NCBI RefSeq assembly: GCF_001458775.1
Contig: NZ_CZPZ01000035.1
Coordinates: 98,640 to 162,639 of the forward strand
Direction: 5' to 3'
Origin: Candidatus Nitrospira nitrificans
GTDB taxonomy: Bacteria; Nitrospirota; Nitrospiria; Nitrospirales; Nitrospiraceae
DNA length: 64,000 bases
Position numbers and translations under genes: made by a program. Positions 26,369-34,470 of the stretch are shown here, one piece after another. Under the pieces are notes generated by a model. It made no database searches and was not told where the DNA came from. It was given only the letters and a program-made list of their open reading frames with translations. The number at the start of each line of letters is the position of its first letter. Within the stretch, counting starts at the first letter, position 1.

Positions 26369-29275
26369 TCAGGAGAGTCTCTCGAGGAGCGCGATAGGGC
26401 AGTGCTGGAAGACTTTTGCCAGGGGCAGGACCCACCGGCCACGTACCGATTCGGTGATCACAATCTCCCCGGTGAAAAGATGACGAAACTCGCTTGGCCC
26501 CGGCCAAGGCGGGGCGGCGATACAACTGCCCTCCCACACGGCCTCCCCGATCGGAGTCTGTTGCGAATCAGGGTTCAGCACGGCCACAAGCCGGGGCACC
26601 ACCGCGACGAGCGCTTTCCCCTCTTGAATGCGAGCGAAGGCGCAAACATGCTGTCTTTTATTTCCGTCACACTCCAACGGCTGATATTCGCCGCGCTGGA
26701 ACAGTTCCGGTCGGAGACGTCGACAGTCCAAACCCATCATCGAGATATAGAGCTTGATTCGCCCGTCATGGGCTTGTTCGAACAAAGACTGAACGAAGCG
26801 CGCGCGGTTCCAGCCCAATTGCTCGACCGTCCGCCGCAGCTGCTCGATCATCGTCGTTCGGATATGATAGTCGACGGCGCTACGATTGTCGGGATCGACC
26901 AGGTGGAGGCTCCACAACTCCGTTCCCTGAAAAAAGTCCGGAATGCCGGGCGCCGTCATTTTCAGGAGAAGCTGCGAGAGCGAATTGTACAGCCCATACC
27001 GAGCGACACGCGCCTGGAACGGAAGAAAATCCTCCAGGAACCGATTCGTCTTCGTGCGATCCAACACCGCCTCGACGAAGCCTTGCAACGCGTGATCATA
27101 CGTCGGATTAGGATTGATCCAACTTGTATGCACCTTGGCCTCGTTCGCCGCCTTCCGCATGTACCGTTGCACTCGTGCACAGAAACTGCGGTACGCGCCG
27201 TCGTTCATCGGTTCGAACGGCCATATGCCGATGAGTGTCTGGTAGAACAAATACTCGTCGTTCGGGTCCGGCAGGACTTCGCCTTCGGTTTCACGCCGGT
27301 GCCGCCGATTCAAACGCTTCCAGCGTCTGACGCGCATGTTCCACTCTCGCGGCAGCTCGGACAGCACATTGATCCGAGCCCTCGCATCTTCGCTCCGCTT
27401 GGTATCATGCGTTGAGGAGGCGGAGAGGGCATAGGGCCACCGCACCTGCCGGTCGCGCATGCGTTTATGAAAGTCTTCCACCGGCATTCCGAAATGCTCC
27501 GGATCTCCGCCCACTTCATTGAGTGAAACCAGTCGGTGATAGCGATAGAACGCCGTGTCCTCCATGCCTTTCGCCGTCACCGGACTCGTCGTCTGCTGAA
27601 ACTTCATGACGAACCGGATTTGGTTGTCGGAGTCGTCCGTATTGCGAGCGTCACGTTGTTTCAAAAGAATCGACCGAACGAAATCGAACACCTGCCCGCT
27701 GATGGCCGGATTTCGTCGCTTCGCCTGCGCCACCGCCATATGGATGTAGGAGGCATCCCGTTCGGTCACGGGATCCGGTCCTTCGGTCACATAGGTCCGA
27801 TATACCGAAAAACAGGCGATGATCTCTCGGATGGCATGCGTGAGATTGTTCAGCGTGAAGTCGCGCGACCGCCGGTCTCGCTCCGAAATGTGGTTGAGTT
27901 GGTTGCCGAGGACGTTGAGCTCGCTGGCCATCGACGCGCGCATGATCAATTGCTTGCAGCCGTAGGCGAGGTCCGCGTAGGACACTTCGCGACCCAGCGC
28001 TTTCGAATAGAGATCAGTGAACAACTTCTCATGCATGCACGCGACGAACAGACCGTTGACCTGATTCAGGAAGTCGTAACCGGTCGTGCCCTGTATCGGC
28101 CAGTCCGGCAGCGGCTCCTCTCGGCCGAGGATCTTTTCCACGACGATGTAGAACGGCGTGGAACCATCCTCCTGCTTGAGTCTCGTCAGCTCTCGCAGCC
28201 GCGCGAGGTATCGCCCAGGATCATAGAGCCCATCCACGTGATCGATACGACATCCGCGCACCACGCCGTCGCTCACCAGCTGGAACAACAGTCGGTGAGC
28301 TTCCTGGAACACCGTTTCGTCTTCCATTCGAATCGCGGCCAGCTCGTTGATGTCGAAGAACCTGCGATAATTGATCTCCTCGGACGCCACCTTCCATGAC
28401 GCGAGACGATACACTTGATCGTTGAGCAACGCATCGAGCTGGTCGAAGCTTTCCGAGCGACCCTTCTCTCCATTGAACAACCTCACGTTCTCCATCACGA
28501 AGGCGCGAATACCCTCGTCCTCCTCCATCAACGCGGCCAAACGTTTTTTGATGATTTCTTTTTCGCGATACCGTTCCGCAACCCGTTCGAGCTCCCGCTC
28601 ATCGCGACTCGGCAAGTTCCTGATCGCCGTGAGGATGCTTTGCAATTCCAACACCGGCATCGTCGGCTCGCTCTTCTCGATCACACACTCCAACCGATAC
28701 GAAAGAAGATTGGCCCACGACTTCGGAGCCAACGGCAAACGATAGTCCTGGCACTGCAAGAAGAAGGCGCCGTCCTCATACACGACCTGCATGTCCTGTT
28801 CTTCCAGGACAGCGCCGTACTGATCCGGCAAGATGGGCAGCAATACTTTATCCGTCAATTCTCGCTTGATCGGATGCCAATCGATGTCGAACGCAGAGGC
28901 ATAGCGAGAACTCGGACCGTTTTCCAACACATCGAACCACCATCGATTCAACGCTTTGGTGATGCCCATATGGTTCGGGACGACGTCAAGAATCACACCC
29001 ATTCCATGCGATTTCACGGCGGCAATGAATTCCGCGAACTCTTCATCGGTGCCGAGCTCGGGATTCAGAACGGTAGGATCGATTACGTCGTACCCGTGAT
29101 CGCTGCCGGGAACGGCCTTGCTGATCGGAGACAGGTAACAGTCCGAGATTCCCAAGACGTGGAGATAGGGAACGATCGCGCGGGCATCGTTGAAGGTGAA
29201 GCCACGGTGGAGTTGCAGGCGGTAGGTCGCGCGAGGAAATGATCCAGGCCGACATTCCCCTGCTGTGGTCGTCAT
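26369..29275 (-). CDS. treY: Malto-oligosyltrehalose synthase
   Basis: TreY isomerises the reducing-end glucose of maltooligosaccharides to a trehalose unit, which TreZ then releases. The 968-residue product opens with ATYRLQLHRGFTFNDARAIVPYL and has the GH13 motifs GVILDVVPNHM, GCRIDHVDGL (Asp nucleophile), YIVVEKILG (Glu) and SASSTHDTKRSEDARARI (Asp). The family-typical insertions make it longer than most GH13 enzymes. Its ATG overlaps the glgC stop (ATGA), giving a glgC-treY operon. treZ is 10 kb away on the same strand. Confidence 0.92.
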   Translation of the reverse strand: MTTTAGECRPGSFPRATYRLQLHRGFTFNDARAIVPYLHVLGISDCYLSPISKAVPGSDHGYDVIDPTVLNPELGTDEEFAEFIAAVKSHGMGVILDVVPNHMGITKALNRWWFDVLENGPSSRYASAFDIDWHPIKRELTDKVLLPILPDQYGAVLEEQDMQVVYEDGAFFLQCQDYRLPLAPKSWANLLSYRLECVIEKSEPTMPVLELQSILTAIRNLPSRDERELERVAERYREKEIIKKRLAALMEEDEGIRAFVMENVRLFNGEKGRSESFDQLDALLNDQVYRLASWKVASEEINYRRFFDINELAAIRMEDETVFQEAHRLLFQLVSDGVVRGCRIDHVDGLYDPGRYLARLRELTRLKQEDGSTPFYIVVEKILGREEPLPDWPIQGTTGYDFLNQVNGLFVACMHEKLFTDLYSKALGREVSYADLAYGCKQLIMRASMASELNVLGNQLNHISERDRRSRDFTLNNLTHAIREIIACFSVYRTYVTEGPDPVTERDASYIHMAVAQAKRRNPAISGQVFDFVRSILLKQRDARNTDDSDNQIRFVMKFQQTTSPVTAKGMEDTAFYRYHRLVSLNEVGGDPEHFGMPVEDFHKRMRDRQVRWPYALSASSTHDTKRSEDARARINVLSELPREWNMRVRRWKRLNRRHRRETEGEVLPDPNDEYLFYQTLIGIWPFEPMNDGAYRSFCARVQRYMRKAANEAKVHTSWINPNPTYDHALQGFVEAVLDRTKTNRFLEDFLPFQARVARYGLYNSLSQLLLKMTAPGIPDFFQGTELWSLHLVDPDNRSAVDYHIRTTMIEQLRRTVEQLGWNRARFVQSLFEQAHDGRIKLYISMMGLDCRRLRPELFQRGEYQPLECDGNKRQHVCAFARIQEGKALVAVVPRLVAVLNPDSQQTPIGEAVWEGSCIAAPPWPGPSEFRHLFTGEIVITESVRGRWVLPLAKVFQHCPIALLERLS

Positions 29276-30519
29276 GATACGCGCGCGGCTTCGACTTCCA
29301 GAACGGATGAATGCGGCAGCACGACGAGCCCCTCCGTCGCATACTGAAACCTCGCGCGATCATGCGCCGGATCGTACCCGAGGCGACTGTGCGGCGGGAT
29401 CACGCTGCGTCGATCAGCGATGACGCGACGGAGGCGCGCATGCGAGCCGATCCGCACATCATCCAAGATAATACATTCTTCCAGTCGAGCCCCCCGATCG
29501 ATACGAACCCCTCGTCCGATGATCGAGCGGCGAATGTCCGCGTCGACGCAATGGCTGGCTTGCCCGATCATTGACTCATCCGTGGAGGTGCGCACAAGGG
29601 ATGCCATCGGACCGTCATAACAACCGGAAAAAATCGGCCATGCGCGGTTACGAAGGTCGAAAGCCGGCGCGCTTCCAAGCAGATCCATGTTCGCCTTCCA
29701 ATAGGCGTCCAGAGTTCCGACATCTCGCCAATAGGCCTGTTCTTCGTACGGCTGAAGATCGGGGATCTCGGTTTTCCGAAAGTCATAGACCTGCACGCGA
29801 TGATCGGCCAATAGTTCCGGCACGATGTTACGCCCAAAATCGTGGGTCCCCGGTCTGGATGCGTCACGCACCAGCATCGGGATAAGCGTCTCGGTCTTGA
29901 ATAGGTAATTCCCCATGGACGATAGGGCGAACCCCGGCCGATCCCGCATCGGCTTTGGGGCGGCAGGTTTTTCTTCAAACCCGATCATACGGCCGCTCGT
30001 GTCCGCTTCAACAATGCCGAAGCCGCTCGCCTCCGTTATCGGAACGGGCAAGGCCGCGACCGTCGCATCCGCGTCGGTTTCGAGGTGATACCGTATCATC
30101 CGGCCGACATCCATCCGGTAAATATGATCGGCGCCGAAGACGGCAATCACGTCGGGGGCGAAGTCGGCGATGAGATTCAGGTTTTGATAGACGGCGTCTG
30201 CCGTGCCCTCATACCAGCCGTCCCGAGCCCGCATTTGAGGAGGGACGACGCTCACAAAACTATCCTGCGCGCGACCACCGATCTGCCACGCCGCTCGAAG
30301 GTGTTCGATCAGCGATTGCGAACGATACTGCACGAGGACATGGAGGGCCGTGATGCCGGAGTTGATGAAGTTGCTCAGGACAAAGTCGATGATTCGATAG
30401 GTGCCGCCGAACGGAACCGCGGGTTTGCTGCGAGCTTCAGTGAGAGGAAGAAGGCGTTGGCCTTTTCCTCCTGCCATGATCATGGCTAGTGTTCGGACCT
30501 GGCGCATCGAACCTACCAT
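29272..30519 (-). CDS. glgC: Glucose-1-phosphate adenylyltransferase
   Basis: GlgC makes ADP-glucose from ATP and glucose 1-phosphate, the committed step of bacterial glycogen synthesis. The 415-residue product has the nucleotide-binding signature MAGGKGQRLLPLTEARSKPAVPFGGTYRIIDF, the FGADHIYRMD stretch, and a C-terminal left-handed beta-helix (ADIRRSIIGRGVRIDRGARLEECIILDDVRIG). The start at 30519 lacks a clear binding site; the ATG four codons later is equally good. It is the first gene of the glgC-treY operon. No glycogen synthase gene is in the window. Confidence 0.92.
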   Translation of the reverse strand: MVGSMRQVRTLAMIMAGGKGQRLLPLTEARSKPAVPFGGTYRIIDFVLSNFINSGITALHVLVQYRSQSLIEHLRAAWQIGGRAQDSFVSVVPPQMRARDGWYEGTADAVYQNLNLIADFAPDVIAVFGADHIYRMDVGRMIRYHLETDADATVAALPVPITEASGFGIVEADTSGRMIGFEEKPAAPKPMRDRPGFALSSMGNYLFKTETLIPMLVRDASRPGTHDFGRNIVPELLADHRVQVYDFRKTEIPDLQPYEEQAYWRDVGTLDAYWKANMDLLGSAPAFDLRNRAWPIFSGCYDGPMASLVRTSTDESMIGQASHCVDADIRRSIIGRGVRIDRGARLEECIILDDVRIGSHARLRRVIADRRSVIPPHSRLGYDPAHDRARFQYATEGLVVLPHSSVLEVEAARVS

Positions 30520-30543
30520 AGTCAGGAGACGTGTTTTCTAACA

Positions 30544-30559
30544 CTCGTGAAATCCCTAG
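30544..30559 (-). promoter_or_regulatory. CTAGGG dyad site upstream of glgC
   Basis: Gene-oriented CTAGGGATTTCACGAG, 25-37 bp before the glgC start depending on the ATG chosen. Confidence 0.5.
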
Positions 30560-30610
30560 TGACATGTCAAAACATCCGAGCCCCATGGGGCCCAACGCCT
30601 AGGAACCCGG

Positions 30611-31159
30611 CTATTCATGAGATACCCTTTGCGCCGGACTACATCCTTGCGATATCAGCTGCCTTCGCAGCCCACTCACGATATCACGTGGTTTCCGCGC
30701 GGCATTCACCACGATGGCATCATCCCTCGGCTCCTCAAGCGCAGCGAACTGAGACTGGAGCAAGTCCGGATTCATGAAATGTCCCGTTCGTTGCCGGAGC
30801 CGGCGCTCGACCAGAGCAGGTTTGACCTTGAGATACACAAACATGACCCTGTCGGCGATGCGCAGATGCCGACGATACGATCGCTTCAAGGCTGAACAGG
30901 CAAGGATCATGGAATGATGTTCCGTCAGGCAGTGCTTGATGGTCCGCCGCAACCGATTGAGCCATGGCCATCGATCCCGATCCGTGAGGGGGATACCTCG
31001 TTGGAGTTTAGCGCGATTCTTCCGCCCGAGAAAATCATCGGCATCGTAAAACGTCCAGCGAAGCGATTTCGCCAAAGCAGCCCCGATCCGCGATTTCCCT
31101 GATCCGGAGACTCCGAATACAACAACAACGCATGTTCCAGCAGCGGCGCCACGAGGCAT
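30611..31159 (-). CDS. gntK: Gluconokinase
   Basis: Gluconokinase makes 6-phosphogluconate from gluconate and ATP. The 182-residue product has the P-loop GVSGSGKS, the substrate-site stretch FYDADDFLGRKNRAKLQRGIPLTDRDRWPWL, CSALKRSYRRHLR and the late RTGHFMNPDLLQSQFAALEEP, all typical of the GntK family. I chose the ATG at 31159 because it follows AAGGAG and because the longer frame (to 31249) runs through a dyad site at 31227. The gluconokinase points to use of gluconate through the pentose phosphate route. Confidence 0.88.
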   Translation of the reverse strand: MPRGAAAGTCVVVVFGVSGSGKSRIGAALAKSLRWTFYDADDFLGRKNRAKLQRGIPLTDRDRWPWLNRLRRTIKHCLTEHHSMILACSALKRSYRRHLRIADRVMFVYLKVKPALVERRLRQRTGHFMNPDLLQSQFAALEEPRDDAIVVNAARKPRDIVSGLRRQLISQGCSPAQRVSHE

Positions 31160-31226
31160 TTCCGATTCCGCTCCTTGCACAAAACGACCGACTTGTTGGC
31201 CGAGGAAAAGGCGAAAGAGAAGTCGG

Positions 31227-31242
31227 CTATGGGACTTCCTAG
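31227..31242. promoter_or_regulatory. CTAGGG dyad site between gntK and a small membrane protein gene
   Basis: CTATGGGACTTCCTAG on the plus strand. It lies 68 bp before gntK and 57 bp before the divergent small gene at 31299, so it could control both. Confidence 0.5.
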
Positions 31243-31298
31243 TACTCATCCTTAGAATCTGAATTACACTCTGTCTAAGAATTCACAAAGGAGGACAC

Positions 31299-31382
31299 AT
31301 GGGAAAAGCATTCATATTATGGCTGCTAGGCGTGCCCGGCATTCTTATCATTCTCTTGTGGGTGTCCGGAATCCTGAGGTAA
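31299..31382 (+). CDS. 27-residue membrane peptide
   Basis: A short frame behind a good binding site (AAAGGAGGACAC) encodes a 27-residue peptide starting MGKAFILWLLGVPG and consisting of one hydrophobic helix ending in Arg. Short peptides of this type (MGK...WLLGVP) are familiar from other Proteobacteria-like genomes, without a known function. A dyad site lies 57 bp upstream. Confidence 0.6.
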   Translation: MGKAFILWLLGVPGILIILLWVSGILR

Positions 31383-31469
31383 CACACGCCTTCGACAATC
31401 GAGCACCGGCTGTAAGACTGCGTTCCGCATGTGAATGCGGCTCCCTCGCTGCAAGCACACTTGAGGGTG

Positions 31470-31751
31470 TCATTGAATGCCGGGCGGCACGGTCGGAGCG
31501 TTCGTTCCAGGATCTTCCTGCTTCACTGCGGGAACATTATTACCGATAAGTTCCCCTGCTTTTTTAAGCGCAAGGGACTCAGCCGCATCACGACTGGTTG
31601 CTCCGTCTAACTCGAACCTCGTAGTCCGTTTATGATCTTGCTCTCCTGAGGACACGCTTCCTTCAACCGTCCAGTGACCTTTCGGCGACCGCCCGAAATG
31701 AACCGTCACTTTGCAACCGGCGATCATGAAGGTCTTGGTTTCTTCGGACAT
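31470..31751 (-). CDS. Small protein, paralogue of the gene at 39110
   Basis: The 93-residue product starts at the ATG at 31751, 8 bp after the stop of the proline-rich gene. Its core has three predicted strands and a helix: IAGCKVTVHFGRS, HWTVEGSVSS, TRFELDGATSRDAAESLALKKAGELI. The 77-residue protein at 39110-39343 has the same order with a matching SREAAELAAVQKAKALID helix. Family not recognised; the beta-beta-beta-alpha order recalls small double-stranded-RNA-binding-like folds, but this is only a resemblance. Confidence 0.5.
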   Translation of the reverse strand: MSEETKTFMIAGCKVTVHFGRSPKGHWTVEGSVSSGEQDHKRTTRFELDGATSRDAAESLALKKAGELIGNNVPAVKQEDPGTNAPTVPPGIQ

Positions 31752-31758
31752 CACAATA

Positions 31759-32127
31759 CTAGTTCGGCGGCGTTGCGCCTGGCGAAGGCACGGATGGTGG
31801 CGACGGAAACGACGGCTGCTTGGTTGTGGGAGCATCTTCGGGATGAATCGACATTTTTGGGTCAATAGGTGGCGGTGTGATCACTGACTCCGGATGTGGC
31901 TCCGTGGGAGGGGGAATGGCGATGCCCGGATCAATGCTTGGGCGCTGTTGAGCCGGAGGAACAGGAGTCGGAGCAGGATTCTGTTCGCGTTGTTCAGGCG
32001 GTGGAGGAGCCGGTATGACGTCAGCCGCGAAGACAGTCGATGACTCCCCGGCCGGGTATATGCAGAGTAAGAATGAGACGAGCAAAAATGATGAAAGGCA
32101 AAGTTCTCGTTGTTCCAAATGTTTCAT
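31759..32127 (-). CDS. Exported proline-rich protein
   Basis: The 122-residue product has an N-terminal signal peptide (about residues 9-34, ending VFAAD) and a mature part in which Pro makes up about a third of residues, in runs such as PAPPPPEQ and ITPPPIDP. Such sequences are extended and may span the periplasm or act as linkers. It is followed at once by the small gene at 31470. A dyad-like site lies 35 bp upstream. Confidence 0.5.
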   Translation of the reverse strand: MKHLEQRELCLSSFLLVSFLLCIYPAGESSTVFAADVIPAPPPPEQREQNPAPTPVPPAQQRPSIDPGIAIPPPTEPHPESVITPPPIDPKMSIHPEDAPTTKQPSFPSPPSVPSPGATPPN

Positions 32128-32161
32128 AGGTTTACTGTAATTTACCTCGCTCTTTTCGCCA

Positions 32162-32177
32162 CTAGGTAACCCCCTTG
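32162..32177 (-). promoter_or_regulatory. CTAGGG dyad-like site upstream of the proline-rich protein gene
   Basis: Gene-oriented CAAGGGGGTTACCTAG, 35 bp before the ATG at 32127. One outer base differs from the consensus. Confidence 0.4.
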
Positions 32178-32326
32178 ATCCTTCTTCTCTGTGAAATGAA
32201 GCGGCGAGATGCGTTGCGCGCCTAACGGAGCGGAATGGAAAACCCTACTCTCGATCGTTACGCGCAGCTTGAGCGGATCGTGAGTTCTGAAACGACGATG
32301 GCCGGGAGACGAGTATGAGTGTCCTC

Positions 32327-32728
32327 CTACGGTCCGGAAGGAGTTGCTCCTTTATCTCTTTCAGTTACCGCGGCATAGACCGCATCATACAACTGTTCGA
32401 CTGCTACTTCCTTGCTCAGGAGGCGGGAGGCTCCCGCTCGCGTCATAGCCTCTTGATTGTCATCCGTCGCGTTCACTGATAACCCAATGACGATGGTCTC
32501 TGGAAAATATTCCGTAATCTTCGCGGTTGCCTCGATCCCATTCATCCTCGGCATATTGATGTCCATCAACACCACTTGAGGCCGTAACTCGCTGACAAGC
32601 TTCACCGCCTCCATTCCATCCCGCGCCTCTCCGACCACCTCAATATCTTCATAGGCATCCAGCACAGAACGCAAGCCTTGCCGCATCATCGCATAATCAT
32701 CCACGACTAATAGCTGCACGATGTTCAT
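32327..32728 (-). CDS. Single-domain response regulator
   Basis: The product has 133 residues from the ATG at 32728 (an upstream ATG at 32755 is also possible). It is one receiver domain: VVDDYAMMRQGL (acidic pair), VVLMDINMPRMNG (phospho-acceptor Asp), GLSVN (Ser switch) and LLSKEV (Lys). No DNA-binding domain is attached. It closely resembles the receiver part of the kinase at 34471 and the NarL/FixJ receiver type, so it may be a phosphate acceptor or competitor for HisKA_3 kinases such as those at 34471 and 46825. Confidence 0.85.
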   Translation of the reverse strand: MNIVQLLVVDDYAMMRQGLRSVLDAYEDIEVVGEARDGMEAVKLVSELRPQVVLMDINMPRMNGIEATAKITEYFPETIVIGLSVNATDDNQEAMTRAGASRLLSKEVAVEQLYDAVYAAVTERDKGATPSGP

Positions 32729-33088
32729 CTCTTTTAGTATGACCACCGGAGTCATCAGCGTTGAGTGCCGTTGACGCTCTGAATGTCGCCCACGGCCCCC
32801 TCAGCACTCCTGGTCCATGGAGACCGACAAGGCGGTAGTCTCTTCTCTCGGAGCGGAGTCCATGCTACACGAGCCACTTATAGTCCGCATCCGGTCCTAA
32901 ATCTATATAGACCATATTGGAGAGAAACCGCGCTACTAGGAAGTTCCAGAGCAGCAGCGCAACCGAAACCCAGTCCTTCAATGCACTGCGCCGCCCTCAT
33001 GGAGCAAACGTTGAGCGTTCGAGCGTCGCGAGAGCGCGCTCGGACTTCGTCAACAGCCCGCGAGCAGGGCCGCCGAGAAGAGCCACGG
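32729..33088. other. Intergenic region
   Basis: About 360 bases without a convincing gene or repeat. Confidence 0.4.
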
Positions 33089-33400
33089 TTATCGATGTAG
33101 CGGCCCTTTACCGAGTCTCACGTATCGTGGCCTCACGTATCGTGATCTGAGCATGGATGTAACAGCCGTCCGGTTTTTCAGGATGGTGGGATCGACCACA
33201 TCTCCACACTGCACGCAGCGAGAGGCGACAGGGAGTCCGCCGTCGCGCGTCATGAATCCATTGCATCGTCTGCACCGGCTAAGCCGCCGTTGCATAAAGT
33301 CGTGGATGTACGGAGTATATTCCAGGTTCTTGTATTCCGTGAGTTCCCTCTCTGCGTTCGTCCGTCTGGTCTCTCTGTTCGCACGGAGAGCGGTTTCCAT
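33089..33400 (-). CDS. Small zinc-ribbon-like protein
   Basis: The 103-residue product starts behind AAAGGAGACCTC. Its centre has two CXXC pairs, CRRC and CVQC, 22 residues apart, a likely zinc ribbon. The N-terminal part is charged and helical and the C-terminal tail is basic with a short tandem repeat (RYVRPRYVR). Family unknown; a nucleic-acid-binding or protein-binding role would fit but is not shown. The CXXC pairs recall the small protein at 59712. Confidence 0.55.
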   Translation of the reverse strand: METALRANRETRRTNAERELTEYKNLEYTPYIHDFMQRRLSRCRRCNGFMTRDGGLPVASRCVQCGDVVDPTILKNRTAVTSMLRSRYVRPRYVRLGKGPLHR

Positions 33401-33480
33401 GAGGTCTCCTTTCAGCGCCTGTTGCGGCTTCGTCCTGACCTTTCCGTACGTACTTTAATATTATCTTGTGTGTCGAGAAC

Positions 33481-33496
33481 CTCGGAGATTCCCTAG
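33481..33496 (-). promoter_or_regulatory. CTAGGG dyad site upstream of the zinc-ribbon gene
   Basis: Gene-oriented CTAGGGAATCTCCGAG, 81 bp before the ATG at 33400. Confidence 0.5.
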
Positions 33497-33647
33497 TCGA
33501 ACCCGGGCCGCGGCTACAAAGGCCGGCCTTCGATTACCGCTTGAACTGTTCTTTATTTCCGAGGGGACAACGGCGGGGAGGCAATAGGGCAGCATCTGAC
33601 AGTCCCCCGGACCCCAGTGCTGTTCAGCAGCGGGATCCGCCTGACGA

Positions 33648-33869
33648 TTATCGCTGCGAGCCGGACTGGGTCTTTTGCCGGTCGAACCACTCATTGGTCC
33701 ACTTCAGCACATCTTCCTTCTTGTCACCGTAGCGCTCCTGCACGCGTCCGACGAACTTGTCGTAGTTGCCTGCCGCTTCCGTCATATCGTCATCCGTGAG
33801 CCGGCCCCATTGACGTTTAACCTCTCCCTTGAACTGAGTCCACGTCCCTTTGAATTGTTCTGCGTTCAT
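33648..33869 (-). CDS. CsbD family stress protein, copy 1
   Basis: The 73-residue product starts at the ATG at 33869 behind GGAGG. It shows the CsbD pattern: MNAEQFKGTWTQFKGEVKRQWG, then LTDDDMTEAAGNYDKFVGRVQERYGD. CsbD-like proteins accumulate in general stress responses; they are small, charged and soluble, and no activity is known. The copy at 52761-52982 has the same length and about two-thirds identical residues by eye. The gene lies just downstream of a small lipoprotein gene and may share its dyad-controlled promoter. Confidence 0.9.
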   Translation of the reverse strand: MNAEQFKGTWTQFKGEVKRQWGRLTDDDMTEAAGNYDKFVGRVQERYGDKKEDVLKWTNEWFDRQKTQSGSQR

Positions 33870-33913
33870 GTTCACCTCCGGCTATAGGCTTTATCGCGCG
33901 CTCTTGGATGCTG

Positions 33914-34231
33914 CTAGTCCGATTCACGCTGAATCGTCGTGGCATAGCCGTCTTCCGAGACGTAGGCCTTGACCTGGTCCCCGACTGCCACGCGATCCAT
34001 CTTGGTGTGGTCATCGACCCTGACACGTTGTGTTTCCCCATCGCTTTGCCGAATGGACACATACTTGGCCCCGACCTCATGAACCCGCCCGGTGACCGCG
34101 TCCTGTTTGACACGCTCCGCCAAGGTCGGGGATGCGGCGCGCCGTTCCGCCGCTGTTTGGCTGCACCCGAGCGCGGCGGCCGATAGCGCGATTGTCGCCA
34201 CGAGCGCCATATGAAAAAGTTTGTGTCTCAT
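33914..34231 (-). CDS. Small lipoprotein with the beta-rich module
   Basis: The 105-residue product has a signal sequence with lipobox ALGC (Cys23). After a charged linker comes one copy of the module shared with four other exported proteins here: VTGRVHEVGAKYVSIRQSDG, a DDHTKMDRV turn, VGDQVKAYVSEDGYATTI. It should be anchored to the outer or inner membrane and face the periplasm. Function unknown. It is upstream of csbD copy 1 in the same direction (44 bp). Confidence 0.65.
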   Translation of the reverse strand: MRHKLFHMALVATIALSAAALGCSQTAAERRAASPTLAERVKQDAVTGRVHEVGAKYVSIRQSDGETQRVRVDDHTKMDRVAVGDQVKAYVSEDGYATTIQRESD

Positions 34232-34288
34232 GGTCTATGCCTCCTCGTTGTCTATAAGATTGTAGACCGAATGGGCAATTGTTCCCCT

Positions 34289-34304
34289 CTGGGAAAGACC
34301 CTAA
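34289..34304 (-). promoter_or_regulatory. CTAGGG dyad site upstream of lipoprotein-csbD genes
   Basis: Gene-oriented TTAGGGTCTTTCCCAG, 58 bp before the ATG at 34231. Confidence 0.55.
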
Positions 34305-34470
34305 GTCAGAGTCGCGCGATACCGATGGACGCCACGTGTCTTGGCGTAGGTATTGATCTCGGCCTTTATAAGCGGCAGGCGAGTGGAGTCTATTTTAGGA
34401 AAGACCTGTTTGCTTGTCGTTATGGCCAGGTGGGATCTAGTCGAAAGAAAGACGCTCCGTGAAAGCCCGG

